Source of the DNA: an uncultured Collinsella sp.
GTDB lineage: Bacteria > Actinomycetota > Coriobacteriia > Coriobacteriales > Coriobacteriaceae
DNA length: 29,170 bases
Direction: 5' to 3'
Assembly: GCA_900754275.1 (NCBI GenBank)
Contig: CAAECF010000089.1
Coordinates: forward strand, 1-29,170
Below are positions 14,744 to 22,421 of the stretch, in pieces. The notes beneath the pieces are model-generated. The model was given only the letters and a program-made list of their open reading frames with translations, made no database searches and was not told the origin of the DNA. Positions within the stretch are counted from its first letter, which is position 1. The number at the start of each line of letters is the position of its first letter. The position numbers were made by a program, and so were the translations under genes.

Positions 14744-15430
14744 ATGACCGTTGATCCTTTGATCCAGTCCCTGAAGGGTAAGCTCGTCGTGAGCGTTCAG
14801 GCGTATATGGGCGAGCCGCTTCGTACGCCCGAGACCATGGCTCAAATGTCTCGCGCTTGCGAACTCGGCGGCGCCGCCGCCATTCGCTGCCAGGGCCTTG
14901 CCGACATTGCCGCCATTAAGGGTCGCTGTGAGGTTCCTGTTATTGGCCTATGGAAGGATGGACACGAGGGCGTTTACATCACGCCGACGCTGCGTCACGC
15001 CCGCGCCTGCGTTGCTGCTGGTGCCGATATCGTGGCGATCGACGCCACCGATCGTCCGCGCCCCGATGGCAAGACGGTCGAGGATACCTTCCGTCCGCTG
15101 CACGAGGAGGGTGTGCTCCTGATGGCGGATTGTGCCACCATCGAGGACATTCGCCGTGCGGTTGATATGGGCTTCGACCTGGTATCTACCACGCTCTCTC
15201 ACGGTGTCGCCGCCATCGACTGCACCATGGCCGATGGCCCCGACCTGCCGCTCCTGCGTCAGGCGACCGAGGAATTCCCCGGCCTTCCCATCATTTGCGA
15301 GGGTCGCGTGCATACGCCCGAGGAGGCTCGCGCCGCGATCGATGCTGGCGCCTGGGCCGTTGTCGTCGGCACCGCCATCACGCACCCCACGAGTATTACA
15401 AGTTGGTTCAAGGCTGCGCTTGAGGCGTAA
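14744..15430 (+). CDS. nanE: N-acetylmannosamine-6-phosphate 2-epimerase
   Basis: NanE converts ManNAc-6-P to GlcNAc-6-P, the step that joins sialic-acid breakdown to amino-sugar metabolism. The 228-residue length and TIM-barrel pattern fit the family. Visible features are the N-terminal LKGKLVVSVQA, GLWKDG with the likely catalytic Lys71, IVAIDATDRPRPDGKT, ICEGRVHTPEEA with Glu186, and the phosphate-binding end VVVGTAITHPTSIT. The ATG at 14744 is preceded by AGAAAGG 11 bases upstream; the frame runs back to 14705 but enters the hairpin element. A terminator follows at 15482-15518. Downstream NagA and NagB are not in this window. Confidence 0.92.
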   Translation: MTVDPLIQSLKGKLVVSVQAYMGEPLRTPETMAQMSRACELGGAAAIRCQGLADIAAIKGRCEVPVIGLWKDGHEGVYITPTLRHARACVAAGADIVAIDATDRPRPDGKTVEDTFRPLHEEGVLLMADCATIEDIRRAVDMGFDLVSTTLSHGVAAIDCTMADGPDLPLLRQATEEFPGLPIICEGRVHTPEEARAAIDAGAWAVVVGTAITHPTSITSWFKAALEA

Positions 15431-15457
15431 GACAGGCCTCGTATCCGCTCGGGGCGG

Positions 15458-15463
15458 TATACT
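15458..15463 (+). promoter_or_regulatory. Candidate -10 box for rapZ
   Basis: TATACT lies 28 bases after the nanE stop. No good -35 lies at the usual distance. If real, the start point would be near 15470 and the hairpin at 15482-15511 would be inside the rapZ leader. Confidence 0.35.
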
Positions 15464-15481
15464 CAATAAAGGCAATTGACC

Positions 15482-15518
15482 GCGCGGGATCCGGGTTGCT
15501 GGGTCCCGCGCTTGTTTT
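15482..15518 (+). terminator. Intrinsic terminator between nanE and rapZ
   Basis: GCGCGGGATCC (15482-15492) pairs with GGGTCCCGCGC (15501-15511), 11 bp with one G-U pair and an 8-base loop, followed by TTGTTTT. It closes the sialic-acid cluster. Confidence 0.8.
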
Positions 15519-15531
15519 CGGGAGGCAGCAC

Positions 15532-16452
15532 ATGCAAAAGGGAGATGCCATGGATGCGGCGGAGCGCTCGGAGCGCATCCCCGATATCGTCATCATCACC
15601 GGAATGTCCGGATCGGGCCGCACGCAGGCCATGCACGTGTTCGAGGACATGGGCTATTTTTGCATCGATAACCTGCCTCCGCGTCTGATCGCCCAGCTTG
15701 CCGAGCTCGTCGGCATTAATACGGGCGTGGGCAGGCATCTCGCCGTCACCTGCGATTTGCGTAGCCAGGGCTTGTTCGATGAGCTGCTCGATGCGGTCGC
15801 CGCGCTCGAAGAGCGTGAGATGAGCTGCGACATCGTGTTCCTGGAGGCTTCTGACGAGGTACTGATTCGTCGCTACAGCGAAAATCGCCGCCGTCATCCC
15901 ATTGCCAAGCCGGGGGAGACTACGGCCGATGCGATTCAGCGCGAGCGCCTGCAGCTGCAGGGTGTGCGCGATCGAGCCGATATGATTATCGACACGAGCC
16001 GCCTACGCACCTCTGCGCTGCGCAACAAATTGCGCATGGCGTTCTCCGAGTTGTCCGACCAGCAGCTCATGGACGTTCACGTGTTCTCGTTTGGCTTTAA
16101 GCACGGTATGCCCGTCGAGGCGGACATTATGATTGACGTTCGCTTCCTGCCCAATCCGTTCTACGATCCCGAGATGCGCACCATGACCGGTCTCGATAAG
16201 AAAGTCTCCGACTTTGTTCTGGACCATCCCAAGACGCAGGAGTTCTGGAAGGCCTGGACGCAGCTGCTCGATACGGTCATGCCCGGTTATATCGCAGAGG
16301 GCAAGCCGCAGCTTTCTATTGCCATCGGTTGCACGGGCGGTCAGCACCGCAGCGTTGCCATCGCCGAGGCCACGGCGCGTTATTTGGAAGGCGCCCAGTA
16401 TCACGTGAGCATTTCCCATCGCGACTTGTCGCGCGCCAACACGAAAGCATAG
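15532..16452 (+). CDS. rapZ: RapZ/YvcJ-family nucleotide-binding RNase adapter
   Basis: The 306-residue protein has an N-terminal P-loop domain (GMSGSGRT, 24-31, then EDMGYFCIDNLPP) and the conserved C-terminal domain (FSFGFKHGMPVEADIMIDVR, and GCTGGQHRS near 266-274). In E. coli RapZ binds small RNAs and directs RNase E to control GlcN-6-P synthesis; in Gram-positives the orthologue YvcJ has NTPase activity and a less defined role. The arginine instead of lysine in the P-loop is common in Actinobacteria. Two starts are plausible, ATG 15532 with GGGAGG and ATG 15550 with AAAGGGAG; I use the first. whiA follows after six bases. The usual neighbour yvcK is absent. Confidence 0.92.
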   Translation: MQKGDAMDAAERSERIPDIVIITGMSGSGRTQAMHVFEDMGYFCIDNLPPRLIAQLAELVGINTGVGRHLAVTCDLRSQGLFDELLDAVAALEEREMSCDIVFLEASDEVLIRRYSENRRRHPIAKPGETTADAIQRERLQLQGVRDRADMIIDTSRLRTSALRNKLRMAFSELSDQQLMDVHVFSFGFKHGMPVEADIMIDVRFLPNPFYDPEMRTMTGLDKKVSDFVLDHPKTQEFWKAWTQLLDTVMPGYIAEGKPQLSIAIGCTGGQHRSVAIAEATARYLEGAQYHVSISHRDLSRANTKA

Positions 16453-16458
16453 GCCTGC

Positions 16459-17388
16459 ATGTCGTTTACCGCCGAGGTGCGTGACGAGCTTGCGCGCTGC
16501 GAACCCGAATGTGAATACTGCGATTTGTCGACGCTTGCCGCCCTGACGCGTGTGAGCGGTACGCTTTCGTTGGCCGGCTCCGGGCGGTATCGTTTGACGG
16601 TCGCGACCGAGACGGGAGCCGTCGCGCGCACGATGATCACGCTGACGCATCGCATTCTTAAGCTCAAAACGGAATTCACCGTTCGTAAATCGGTCTTGCA
16701 TAAGGTCCGTAACTATCTCATTACCCTGCCCGATCAACCCGACCTGGACAAGGCTCTGGTGCTGCTGGGCATTCTAGACCGCAGGGGAGGGCTCGTTGCT
16801 GGTGTTCCCCGACACATCGTTGCCCGTCCCTGCTGCAGGCTTGCCTACATCCGCGGCGCGCTCATCGCGGGCGGCTTCGTGGCCGATCCACGCGGCGATT
16901 TTCATTTGGAGATCGCGGTGCAGGGCGAGCAATATGCTAAGGGGCTTTGCGACCTGTTGGGGCAGATTGGGGTCCATGCTCGTGTTAATGCACGGCGGGG
17001 GTCATATGCCGTGTACATTAAGAGCGCCGAGGAAATCGAGCATCTATTAAAGCTGATTGGTGCCAAGCGCAGCGTTGCCGAGATTGAGGAGGCGCGCGCG
17101 GTCAAGTTGGTTAAGAACGATGTGAACCGTCGCGTGAATGCCGAGCTCGCCAACCAGACCAGAAGCGCCGGTGCTGCCCAACATCAGCTTGCGCTTATCG
17201 ATGAGCTCGAGCAGCGTGGCCTTCGCGATGCGCTTCCGGATGCCTTGGCGGTCTTTTGCGACCTGCGCGAGCGCTATCCTGATCTGTCGCTGCGTGATTT
17301 GGGGGAGATGGCTGACCCTCCCTTGTCGAAGTCAGCCCTCTACCATCGTGTTTTACGGCTTGAAAAGCTCATTGAAGCAAACAGGTAG
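16459..17388 (+). CDS. whiA: WhiA, DNA-binding protein
   Basis: A 309-residue WhiA, the conserved Gram-positive protein with a homing-endonuclease-like fold joined to a C-terminal helix-turn-helix. The N-terminus (SFTAEVRDELAR) is typical, and the middle has RPCCRLAYIRGALIAGGFV with the LAGLIDADG-like helix. The C-terminal domain reads LSLRDLGEMADPPLSKSALY then HRVLRLEKL. In Streptomyces WhiA controls sporulation genes; in non-sporulating bacteria it is linked to division and chromosome segregation. It starts at ATG 16459 six bases after rapZ, so the pair is an operon. A 193-bp gap with its own promoter signals separates it from gap. Confidence 0.95.
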   Translation: MSFTAEVRDELARCEPECEYCDLSTLAALTRVSGTLSLAGSGRYRLTVATETGAVARTMITLTHRILKLKTEFTVRKSVLHKVRNYLITLPDQPDLDKALVLLGILDRRGGLVAGVPRHIVARPCCRLAYIRGALIAGGFVADPRGDFHLEIAVQGEQYAKGLCDLLGQIGVHARVNARRGSYAVYIKSAEEIEHLLKLIGAKRSVAEIEEARAVKLVKNDVNRRVNAELANQTRSAGAAQHQLALIDELEQRGLRDALPDALAVFCDLRERYPDLSLRDLGEMADPPLSKSALYHRVLRLEKLIEANR

Positions 17389-17433
17389 TTTGAAGTAACG
17401 ACTTATATATGGATTTAGCTGCTATTTTAGTCT

Positions 17434-17447
17434 TTAAAACGTTTTAA
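17434..17447 (+). promoter_or_regulatory. Perfect 14-bp palindrome upstream of gap
   Basis: TTAAAACGTTTTAA is a perfect palindrome with an AAACGTTT core, like operators of LacI-family sugar regulators. It lies about 57 bases upstream of the candidate gap -10 box. The bound regulator is not known from this window. Confidence 0.45.
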
Positions 17448-17463
17448 CGTAAATTTGATTTTC

Positions 17464-17509
17464 AATTTCGAGCATTCTCGTGAAATTCAAGTCAAAAAAA
17501 AGGTATATT
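17464..17509 (+). promoter_or_regulatory. Candidate gap promoter region with hairpin
   Basis: TATATT (17504-17509) is a good -10 box following an A-tract (17494-17501); no strong -35 is seen. Just upstream AATTTCGAG (17464-17472) pairs with CTCGTGAAATT (17477-17487) apart from a TG bulge, which may terminate whiA transcripts or act as an operator. Confidence 0.4.
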
Positions 17510-17581
17510 AGGCGAGTGGTTAGTTTGTGGGCCTCAACGGCGGGCGCTGTAGCTCGCGGGGGCCTTACGAAAGGAGACACA

Positions 17582-18607
17582 ATGGCAGTAAAGGTTGCTA
17601 TTAACGGCTTCGGTCGCATCGGTCGTCTGGCTTTCCGTCAGATGTTCGGTCATGAGGGCTCCGAGATCGTCGCTATCAACGACCTCACCTCTCCCGATAT
17701 GCTCGCTTACCTGCTGAAGTACGACTCCACGCAGGGCAACTACGCTCGCGATCACGAGGTCGTTGCTGGCGAGGATTCCATCACCGTTGACGGCAAGGAG
17801 ATCAAGATCTACAAGGAGGCCGACGCCAACAACCTGCCTTGGGGCGACCTCGACGTCGACGTCGTTCTCGAGTGCACCGGCTTCTACACCAGCAAGGCTA
17901 AGGCTCAGGCCCACATCAACGCTGGCGCCAAGAAGGTCGTCATCTCCGCTCCGGCCGGCAGCGATCTGCCCACCATCGTGTACAACGTCAACCATGAGAC
18001 GCTGACCGCTGAGGACAACATCATCTCCGCTGCTTCCTGCACCACCAACTGCCTCGCCCCGATGGCCAAGGGTCTGAACGACTTCGCTCCCATCGTGTCC
18101 GGCATCATGACCACCATCCACGCCTTCACCGGCGACCAGATGCCGCTCGACGGCCCGCAGCGCAAGGGCAACTTCCGTCGCTCCCGCGCCTGCTCCGAGA
18201 ACATCGTCCCCAACACCACGGGCGCTGCCAAGGCCATCGGCCTGGTTCTCCCCGAGCTCAACGGCAAGCTCATCGGTGCCGCCCAGCGCGTCCCGACGCC
18301 GACCGGCTCGCTGACCAACCTCTACGCCGTCGTTGACAAGAAGGTCACCGTCGACGAGGTCAACGCTGCCATGAAGGCCTACGCCGAGACCATCCCCGAT
18401 ACCTTCGCCTACAACGAGGACCAGATCGTCTCCCGCGACATCGTCGGCGAGACCCACGGCTCCATCTTCGACGCCACGCAGACCATGTGCTCTGACCTCG
18501 GCAACGGCCAGACCCTCGTTCAGGTCACCTCTTGGTACGACAACGAGAACTCCTACACCTCTCAGATGGTCCGCACCATCAAGTACTTCGAGAAGTTCGT
18601 TGCTTAA
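17582..18607 (+). CDS. gap: Glyceraldehyde-3-phosphate dehydrogenase, type I
   Basis: A 341-residue glycolytic enzyme that oxidises glyceraldehyde-3-P to 1,3-bisphosphoglycerate with NAD. It shows the Rossmann start VKVAINGFGRIGR, Asp34 in AINDLTS favouring NAD, and catalytic Cys153 in SAASCTTNCLAPM. The C-terminal half has the usual SWYDNENSYTSQM ending. ATG 17582 has AAAGGAG nine bases upstream; the frame runs back to 17480 through AT-rich promoter sequence, which is not coding. Codon bias is extreme, consistent with very high expression. A strong terminator follows, so gap can be expressed apart from pgk. Confidence 0.97.
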   Translation: MAVKVAINGFGRIGRLAFRQMFGHEGSEIVAINDLTSPDMLAYLLKYDSTQGNYARDHEVVAGEDSITVDGKEIKIYKEADANNLPWGDLDVDVVLECTGFYTSKAKAQAHINAGAKKVVISAPAGSDLPTIVYNVNHETLTAEDNIISAASCTTNCLAPMAKGLNDFAPIVSGIMTTIHAFTGDQMPLDGPQRKGNFRRSRACSENIVPNTTGAAKAIGLVLPELNGKLIGAAQRVPTPTGSLTNLYAVVDKKVTVDEVNAAMKAYAETIPDTFAYNEDQIVSRDIVGETHGSIFDATQTMCSDLGNGQTLVQVTSWYDNENSYTSQMVRTIKYFEKFVA

Positions 18608-18645
18608 TTTAGCTTTTAGCGAATAGCTCGTTGAGCGTCTAAAGA

Positions 18646-18691
18646 AGGGCGCGGCCTTATAGGGCTTACACCCTAGGGTCGCGTCCTTTTT
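18646..18691 (+). terminator. Terminator between gap and pgk
   Basis: AGGGCGCGGCC (18646-18656) pairs with GGTCGCGTCCT (18677-18687), 11 bp with two wobble pairs, and an inner TAGGG/CCCTA stem shortens the loop. Five T residues follow (18687-18691). Overlapping TATAAG (18691-18696) with TTACAC (18666-18671) could be a weak pgk promoter. Confidence 0.75.
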
Positions 18692-18701
18692 ATAAGAAAT
18701 C

Positions 18702-18724
18702 GTCTGCCGTAATGGAAGGCAGAC
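18702..18724 (+). promoter_or_regulatory. Hairpin in the pgk leader
   Basis: GTCTGCC (18702-18708) pairs perfectly with GGCAGAC (18718-18724) over a 9-base loop, just before the ribosome-binding site GAAAGG. It may stabilise the 5' end of the pgk mRNA. Confidence 0.4.
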
Positions 18725-18747
18725 ACGTACGAAAGGTAGAAGCAAAC

Positions 18748-19938
18748 ATGGCCTTTACCAAGAAGACCGTCCGCGACATCGATGTCGACGGCAAGCGCGT
18801 TCTCGTCCGCGTTGACTTCAACGTGCCTATCAAGGATGGCGTCGTTGGCGACACCACCCGTATTAAGGCTGCCCTGCCCACCATCAACTACCTCGTTGAG
18901 CACAACGCTCGCGTCATCCTCATGAGCCACCTCGGCCGTCCTGAGGGCACTGGCTTCCAGCCCGAGCTTTCCCTCGAGCCTGTCGCCAAGAAGCTTGCTG
19001 AGCTCTCTGGCCTTGACGTTGCTTTTGTTGCCGACACGTATGGCGAGAAGGCCGCCGAGGCTGTCGCCGCCGTCGAGCCGGGCAAGGTCCTCGTTCTCGA
19101 GAACGTCCGTTTTGACAAGCGTGAGAAGAAGAACGATCCCGAGATCGCCAAGAAGCTCGCTTCCTATGGTGACGTCTTCGTTCTCGATGCCTTCGGCACC
19201 GCTCACCGCGCCCAGGGTTCCGTCGTGGGCCCCGCCGCTTACCTGCCTGCCGTCGCCGGCTTCCTGCTCGAGAAGGAGGTCGACACGCTGACCGGCATCT
19301 TCGCCGAGCCCGAGCGCCCCTTCGTCGCCATCGTCGGCGGTTCCAAGGTTTCCTCCAAGATCGGCGTTCTCGATCACCTCATCGACTCCGCTGATACCCT
19401 GATCATCGGTGGCGGCATGGCCTACACTTTCTTCCTGGCTCAGGGCCTGTCCGTCGGTCAGTCCCTCAAGGAAGAGGACTGGGTCGAGCGCGCCGGTGAG
19501 ATGCTCAAGAAGGCCGAGGAGAAGGGCGTCAAGATCCTGCTCCCCATCGACAACCGCGTTGCCGATCACTTTGGCGAGGACGCTGTCCCCGAGGTTGTCG
19601 CTTCCGACGCTATCCCCGACGACCGCGAGGGTATGGATATCGGCCCCAAGACCGAGGAGCTTTACGCCGAGGCCGTCAAGGGCGCCAAGACCGTGTTCTG
19701 GAACGGCCCCATGGGCGTCTTCGAGTTCGACAACTTCGCTCACGGCACCCAGGCTATCGCCGAGGCTGTCGCCGAGGCCGACTGCACCTCGATCATCGGT
19801 GGTGGCGATTCCGTCGCAGCCGTCAACAAGTTTAACCTGGCCGACAAGATGAGCTGGATCTCCACCGGTGGTGGCGCTTCCATGGAGCTCGTCGAGGGTA
19901 AGGCCCTGCCCGGAGTGGAGGCGCTTCTCGATGCCTAA
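18748..19938 (+). CDS. pgk: Phosphoglycerate kinase
   Basis: A 396-residue PGK transferring phosphate from 1,3-bisphosphoglycerate to ADP. It has RVDFNVP (21-27), the substrate-binding LMSHLGRPEG, VLVLENVRFDKREKKNDP, AFGTAHRAQGS, and the nucleotide-binding C-terminal region IIGGGDSVAAVNKF. Length is normal for the family. ATG 18748 follows GAAAGGTAG; an in-frame ATG at 18712 lies inside the leader hairpin and is rejected. It overlaps tpiA by eight bases (ATGCCTAA), so the two are translationally coupled. Confidence 0.97.
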   Translation: MAFTKKTVRDIDVDGKRVLVRVDFNVPIKDGVVGDTTRIKAALPTINYLVEHNARVILMSHLGRPEGTGFQPELSLEPVAKKLAELSGLDVAFVADTYGEKAAEAVAAVEPGKVLVLENVRFDKREKKNDPEIAKKLASYGDVFVLDAFGTAHRAQGSVVGPAAYLPAVAGFLLEKEVDTLTGIFAEPERPFVAIVGGSKVSSKIGVLDHLIDSADTLIIGGGMAYTFFLAQGLSVGQSLKEEDWVERAGEMLKKAEEKGVKILLPIDNRVADHFGEDAVPEVVASDAIPDDREGMDIGPKTEELYAEAVKGAKTVFWNGPMGVFEFDNFAHGTQAIAEAVAEADCTSIIGGGDSVAAVNKFNLADKMSWISTGGGASMELVEGKALPGVEALLDA

Positions 19939-20698
19939 TCGCACCCTTCTCATCGCTGGCAACTGGAAGATGAACAACGACGTCGCCGAGGCCGCCAAGC
20001 TCGCCGACGAGCTGGCTCAGGCTCTGCCCGAGGTTCCGGCTGGCGTCGAGGTGCTCGTCTGCCCTCCGACCATCGACATCACCACGGTTCATGACCGCAT
20101 TCAGGCTGCCCCCATCGCCCTCGGTGCACAGAACGTGTACTGGGAGGCCAAGGGTGCCTTCACCGGTGAGTCCTCTTGCGACATGCTCAAGTCCGCTGGC
20201 TGCACCTACTGCATCATCGGTCACTCCGAGCGTCGTGATTACTTCCACGAGACCGACGAGGATCAGAACAAGAAGGCCAAGGCCCTCGTTGCCGCCGGTC
20301 TTGTTCCCGTCTTCTGCTGCGGCGAGTCCCTCGAGGTCCGCGAGGCCGGCACCTATGTCGAGCACGTCGTGAACCAGGTCAAGGCTGGCCTTGCTGGTCT
20401 TGAGATCACCTGCCCCAAGCAGGTCGTCGTCGCCTACGAGCCCATCTGGGCCATCGGCACCGGCAAGACCGCTACCGCCGAGGACGCTCAGGAGGTCTGC
20501 GGCGCTATCCGTGAGACCCTCAAGGAGATGTTCGGCGAGGAGCTCGCTAACGGCATCCGCGTCCTGTACGGTGGTTCCGCTAAGCCCGGCAACATTGCCG
20601 AGCTCGTCGCCAAGCCCGACGTTGACGGCGCCCTCGTGGGCGGCGCTTCGCTCAAGGCTGCCGACTTCGCCTCTATGGTCGTCAAGGCAGGCGAGTAG
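19931..20698 (+). CDS. tpiA: Triosephosphate isomerase
   Basis: A 255-residue TIM interconverting dihydroxyacetone phosphate and glyceraldehyde-3-P. All catalytic residues are present: Lys13 in GNWKMN, His98 in IIGHSERR and Glu170 in AYEPIWAIGTGKT, with the phosphate-gripping YGGSAKPGN near the C-terminus. The start overlaps the end of pgk; GTGGAGG lies upstream inside pgk. gpmI begins five bases after the stop. The frame runs back to 19868 but that part is pgk sequence. Confidence 0.97.
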   Translation: MPNRTLLIAGNWKMNNDVAEAAKLADELAQALPEVPAGVEVLVCPPTIDITTVHDRIQAAPIALGAQNVYWEAKGAFTGESSCDMLKSAGCTYCIIGHSERRDYFHETDEDQNKKAKALVAAGLVPVFCCGESLEVREAGTYVEHVVNQVKAGLAGLEITCPKQVVVAYEPIWAIGTGKTATAEDAQEVCGAIRETLKEMFGEELANGIRVLYGGSAKPGNIAELVAKPDVDGALVGGASLKAADFASMVVKAGE

Positions 20699-20703
20699 GA
20701 CAT

Positions 20704-22257
20704 ATGGCACAGCGTCATCTTCCTGCACTCCTGATTATCATGGATGGCTGCGGCCTTGCTCCGGCCGATGGTGAGAACGCCGTCGCCGCTGCCAAGACGC
20801 CCTTCCTTGATAGCCTATACGAGAAGTATCCTCACACCACGCTCGGTGCTTCGGGCGAGGACGTGGGCCTTCCCGACGGCCAGATGGGCAACTCCGAGGT
20901 AGGCCACCTCAACATCGGTGCCGGCCGCATCGTGTTCCAGGAGCTTTCGCGCATCAACAATGCCATCAAGGACGGCTCCATCGCCAAGAACGAGGTCTTC
21001 GTCAAGGCTATGGACGACGTCAAGGCTGACGGCAAGACTCTCCACCTCATGGGCCTTATGAGCCCTGGCGGTGTTCATTCTCACATGAACCACGTCGAGG
21101 CTCTGGTCAAGATGGCTGCCGAGCACGGTGTCAAGACTGTTCGCGTCCACGCCTTCATGGATGGTCGCGACGTTGACCCGCAGTCCGGTGCCGGTTACAT
21201 GAGTGAGTTCTGCGCCTTCCTGGCTAAGATCTCCGAGGAGACCGGTTGCGACGCTCGCGTTGCCACTGTCTCGGGCCGTTATTGGGCCATGGACCGCGAT
21301 AATCGTTGGGAGCGCATCCAGCGCGCCTACGACGTCATGGTCAACGCGTCCGATGCTGATACCGACCCCGTTGCCGGTATCAAGGCCTACTACGAGAAGG
21401 ATCCGCGCGGCGACGAGTTCGTCGAGCCCTTCGCTGCCCACAACGAGGGCATCCACGAGGGCGACGCGGCTATCTTTTTCAACTTCCGTCCCGACCGCGC
21501 TCGTCAGATGACCCGCGTGTTCACGGACAAGGAGTTCGACGGCTTTGAGCGCGAGCAGATCAAGCTTTCTCACTTTGTGACGATGACCGAGTACGATCCG
21601 ACGTTTGACGTCGAGGTCGCCTTCCCCAAGACGTTCCCCGAGAACGTCCTGGCCGACGTTATCGCCGCCAATGGCCTGAAGCAGCTGCACACCGCCGAGA
21701 CCGAGAAGTACGCCCACGTGACGTTCTTCCTCAACGGCGGCATCGAGGAGCCCAAGGAGGGCGAGGAGCGCGTGCTCGTCGCTTCCCCCAAGGTCGCTAC
21801 CTACGATCTGCAGCCCGAGATGAGCGCTCCCGAGGTTACCGAGAAGCTTGTCGCCGCCATCAACGAGGATCGCGCTGATTTCTACATCGTGAACTTCGCG
21901 AACTGCGACATGGTTGGTCACACCGGTGTCTTCGACGCCGCCGTTAAGGCCGTCGAGGCTGTTGACGATGCCCTGTCCAAGGTTGTCCCGGCGATTCTCG
22001 CCAAGGGCGGCTTTGCGCTGATTACCGCCGACCACGGCAACGCCGATCACATGTTTGACGTTGCTTCCGACGGTTCCAAGCATCCGTTTACGGCTCACAC
22101 CACCAACCGCGTGCCGTTCATCATCGTTGATGAGAAGGCCAAGCTCACCGGTATCGAGGACGGCCGTCTTTCCGATATCGCTCCGACCATGCTCACCATG
22201 GCTGGTATTGAGCCTTCCGCCGAGATGACGGGCCGCGTGCTCGCCACCGAGGCCTAA
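20704..22257 (+). CDS. gpmI: 2,3-bisphosphoglycerate-independent phosphoglycerate mutase
   Basis: A 517-residue cofactor-independent mutase converting 3- to 2-phosphoglycerate through a phosphoserine. The catalytic Ser64 is in GQMGNSEVGHLNIGAGR, the first metal ligand Asp14 in IIMDGCGL, and later metal ligands in NFRPDRARQMTR and ADHGNADHM. Mn or Zn is expected as cofactor. It is the last gene of the pgk-tpiA-gpmI run and is followed by a strong terminator. In many actinobacteria this position holds only secG, so gpmI looks like an added member of the glycolytic operon. Confidence 0.96.
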   Translation: MAQRHLPALLIIMDGCGLAPADGENAVAAAKTPFLDSLYEKYPHTTLGASGEDVGLPDGQMGNSEVGHLNIGAGRIVFQELSRINNAIKDGSIAKNEVFVKAMDDVKADGKTLHLMGLMSPGGVHSHMNHVEALVKMAAEHGVKTVRVHAFMDGRDVDPQSGAGYMSEFCAFLAKISEETGCDARVATVSGRYWAMDRDNRWERIQRAYDVMVNASDADTDPVAGIKAYYEKDPRGDEFVEPFAAHNEGIHEGDAAIFFNFRPDRARQMTRVFTDKEFDGFEREQIKLSHFVTMTEYDPTFDVEVAFPKTFPENVLADVIAANGLKQLHTAETEKYAHVTFFLNGGIEEPKEGEERVLVASPKVATYDLQPEMSAPEVTEKLVAAINEDRADFYIVNFANCDMVGHTGVFDAAVKAVEAVDDALSKVVPAILAKGGFALITADHGNADHMFDVASDGSKHPFTAHTTNRVPFIIVDEKAKLTGIEDGRLSDIAPTMLTMAGIEPSAEMTGRVLATEA

Positions 22258-22282
22258 GAGAAAACAAATACCGTTTTCTAGT

Positions 22283-22317
22283 AAGGGGGTTGTCCACAAC
22301 CGGACAACCCCCTTTTT
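22283..22317 (+). terminator. Intrinsic terminator after gpmI
   Basis: GGGGGTTGTCC (22285-22295) pairs perfectly with GGACAACCCCC (22302-22312) over a six-base loop, extended by AA/TT, with five T residues at 22313-22317. It is one of the two clearest terminators in the window. Confidence 0.92.
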
Positions 22318-22376
22318 GGTATTTCTGCCATTTCCACCCCGTCCTTGAGTGGCAGGTAGGGGAGAGCGGGGGATTG

Positions 22377-22385
22377 TGGTACAGT
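22377..22385 (+). promoter_or_regulatory. Extended -10 promoter for secG
   Basis: TGGTACAGT combines a TGn element with a TACAGT -10 box. No good -35 is seen, as is common for extended -10 promoters. The predicted start leaves a leader of about 30 bases with the site AAGGAG before the secG ATG. Confidence 0.5.
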
Positions 22386-22421
22386 ACTGGAGTTTGAACT
22401 GTTCTATTAAGGAGCTTATCT

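Noticed and set aside
17520..17575. tRNA-like sequence (GCTGTAGCTCGC) before gap
   Set aside because: No acceptor stem, anticodon arm or T-loop can be built; it is a small hairpin in the gap leader.
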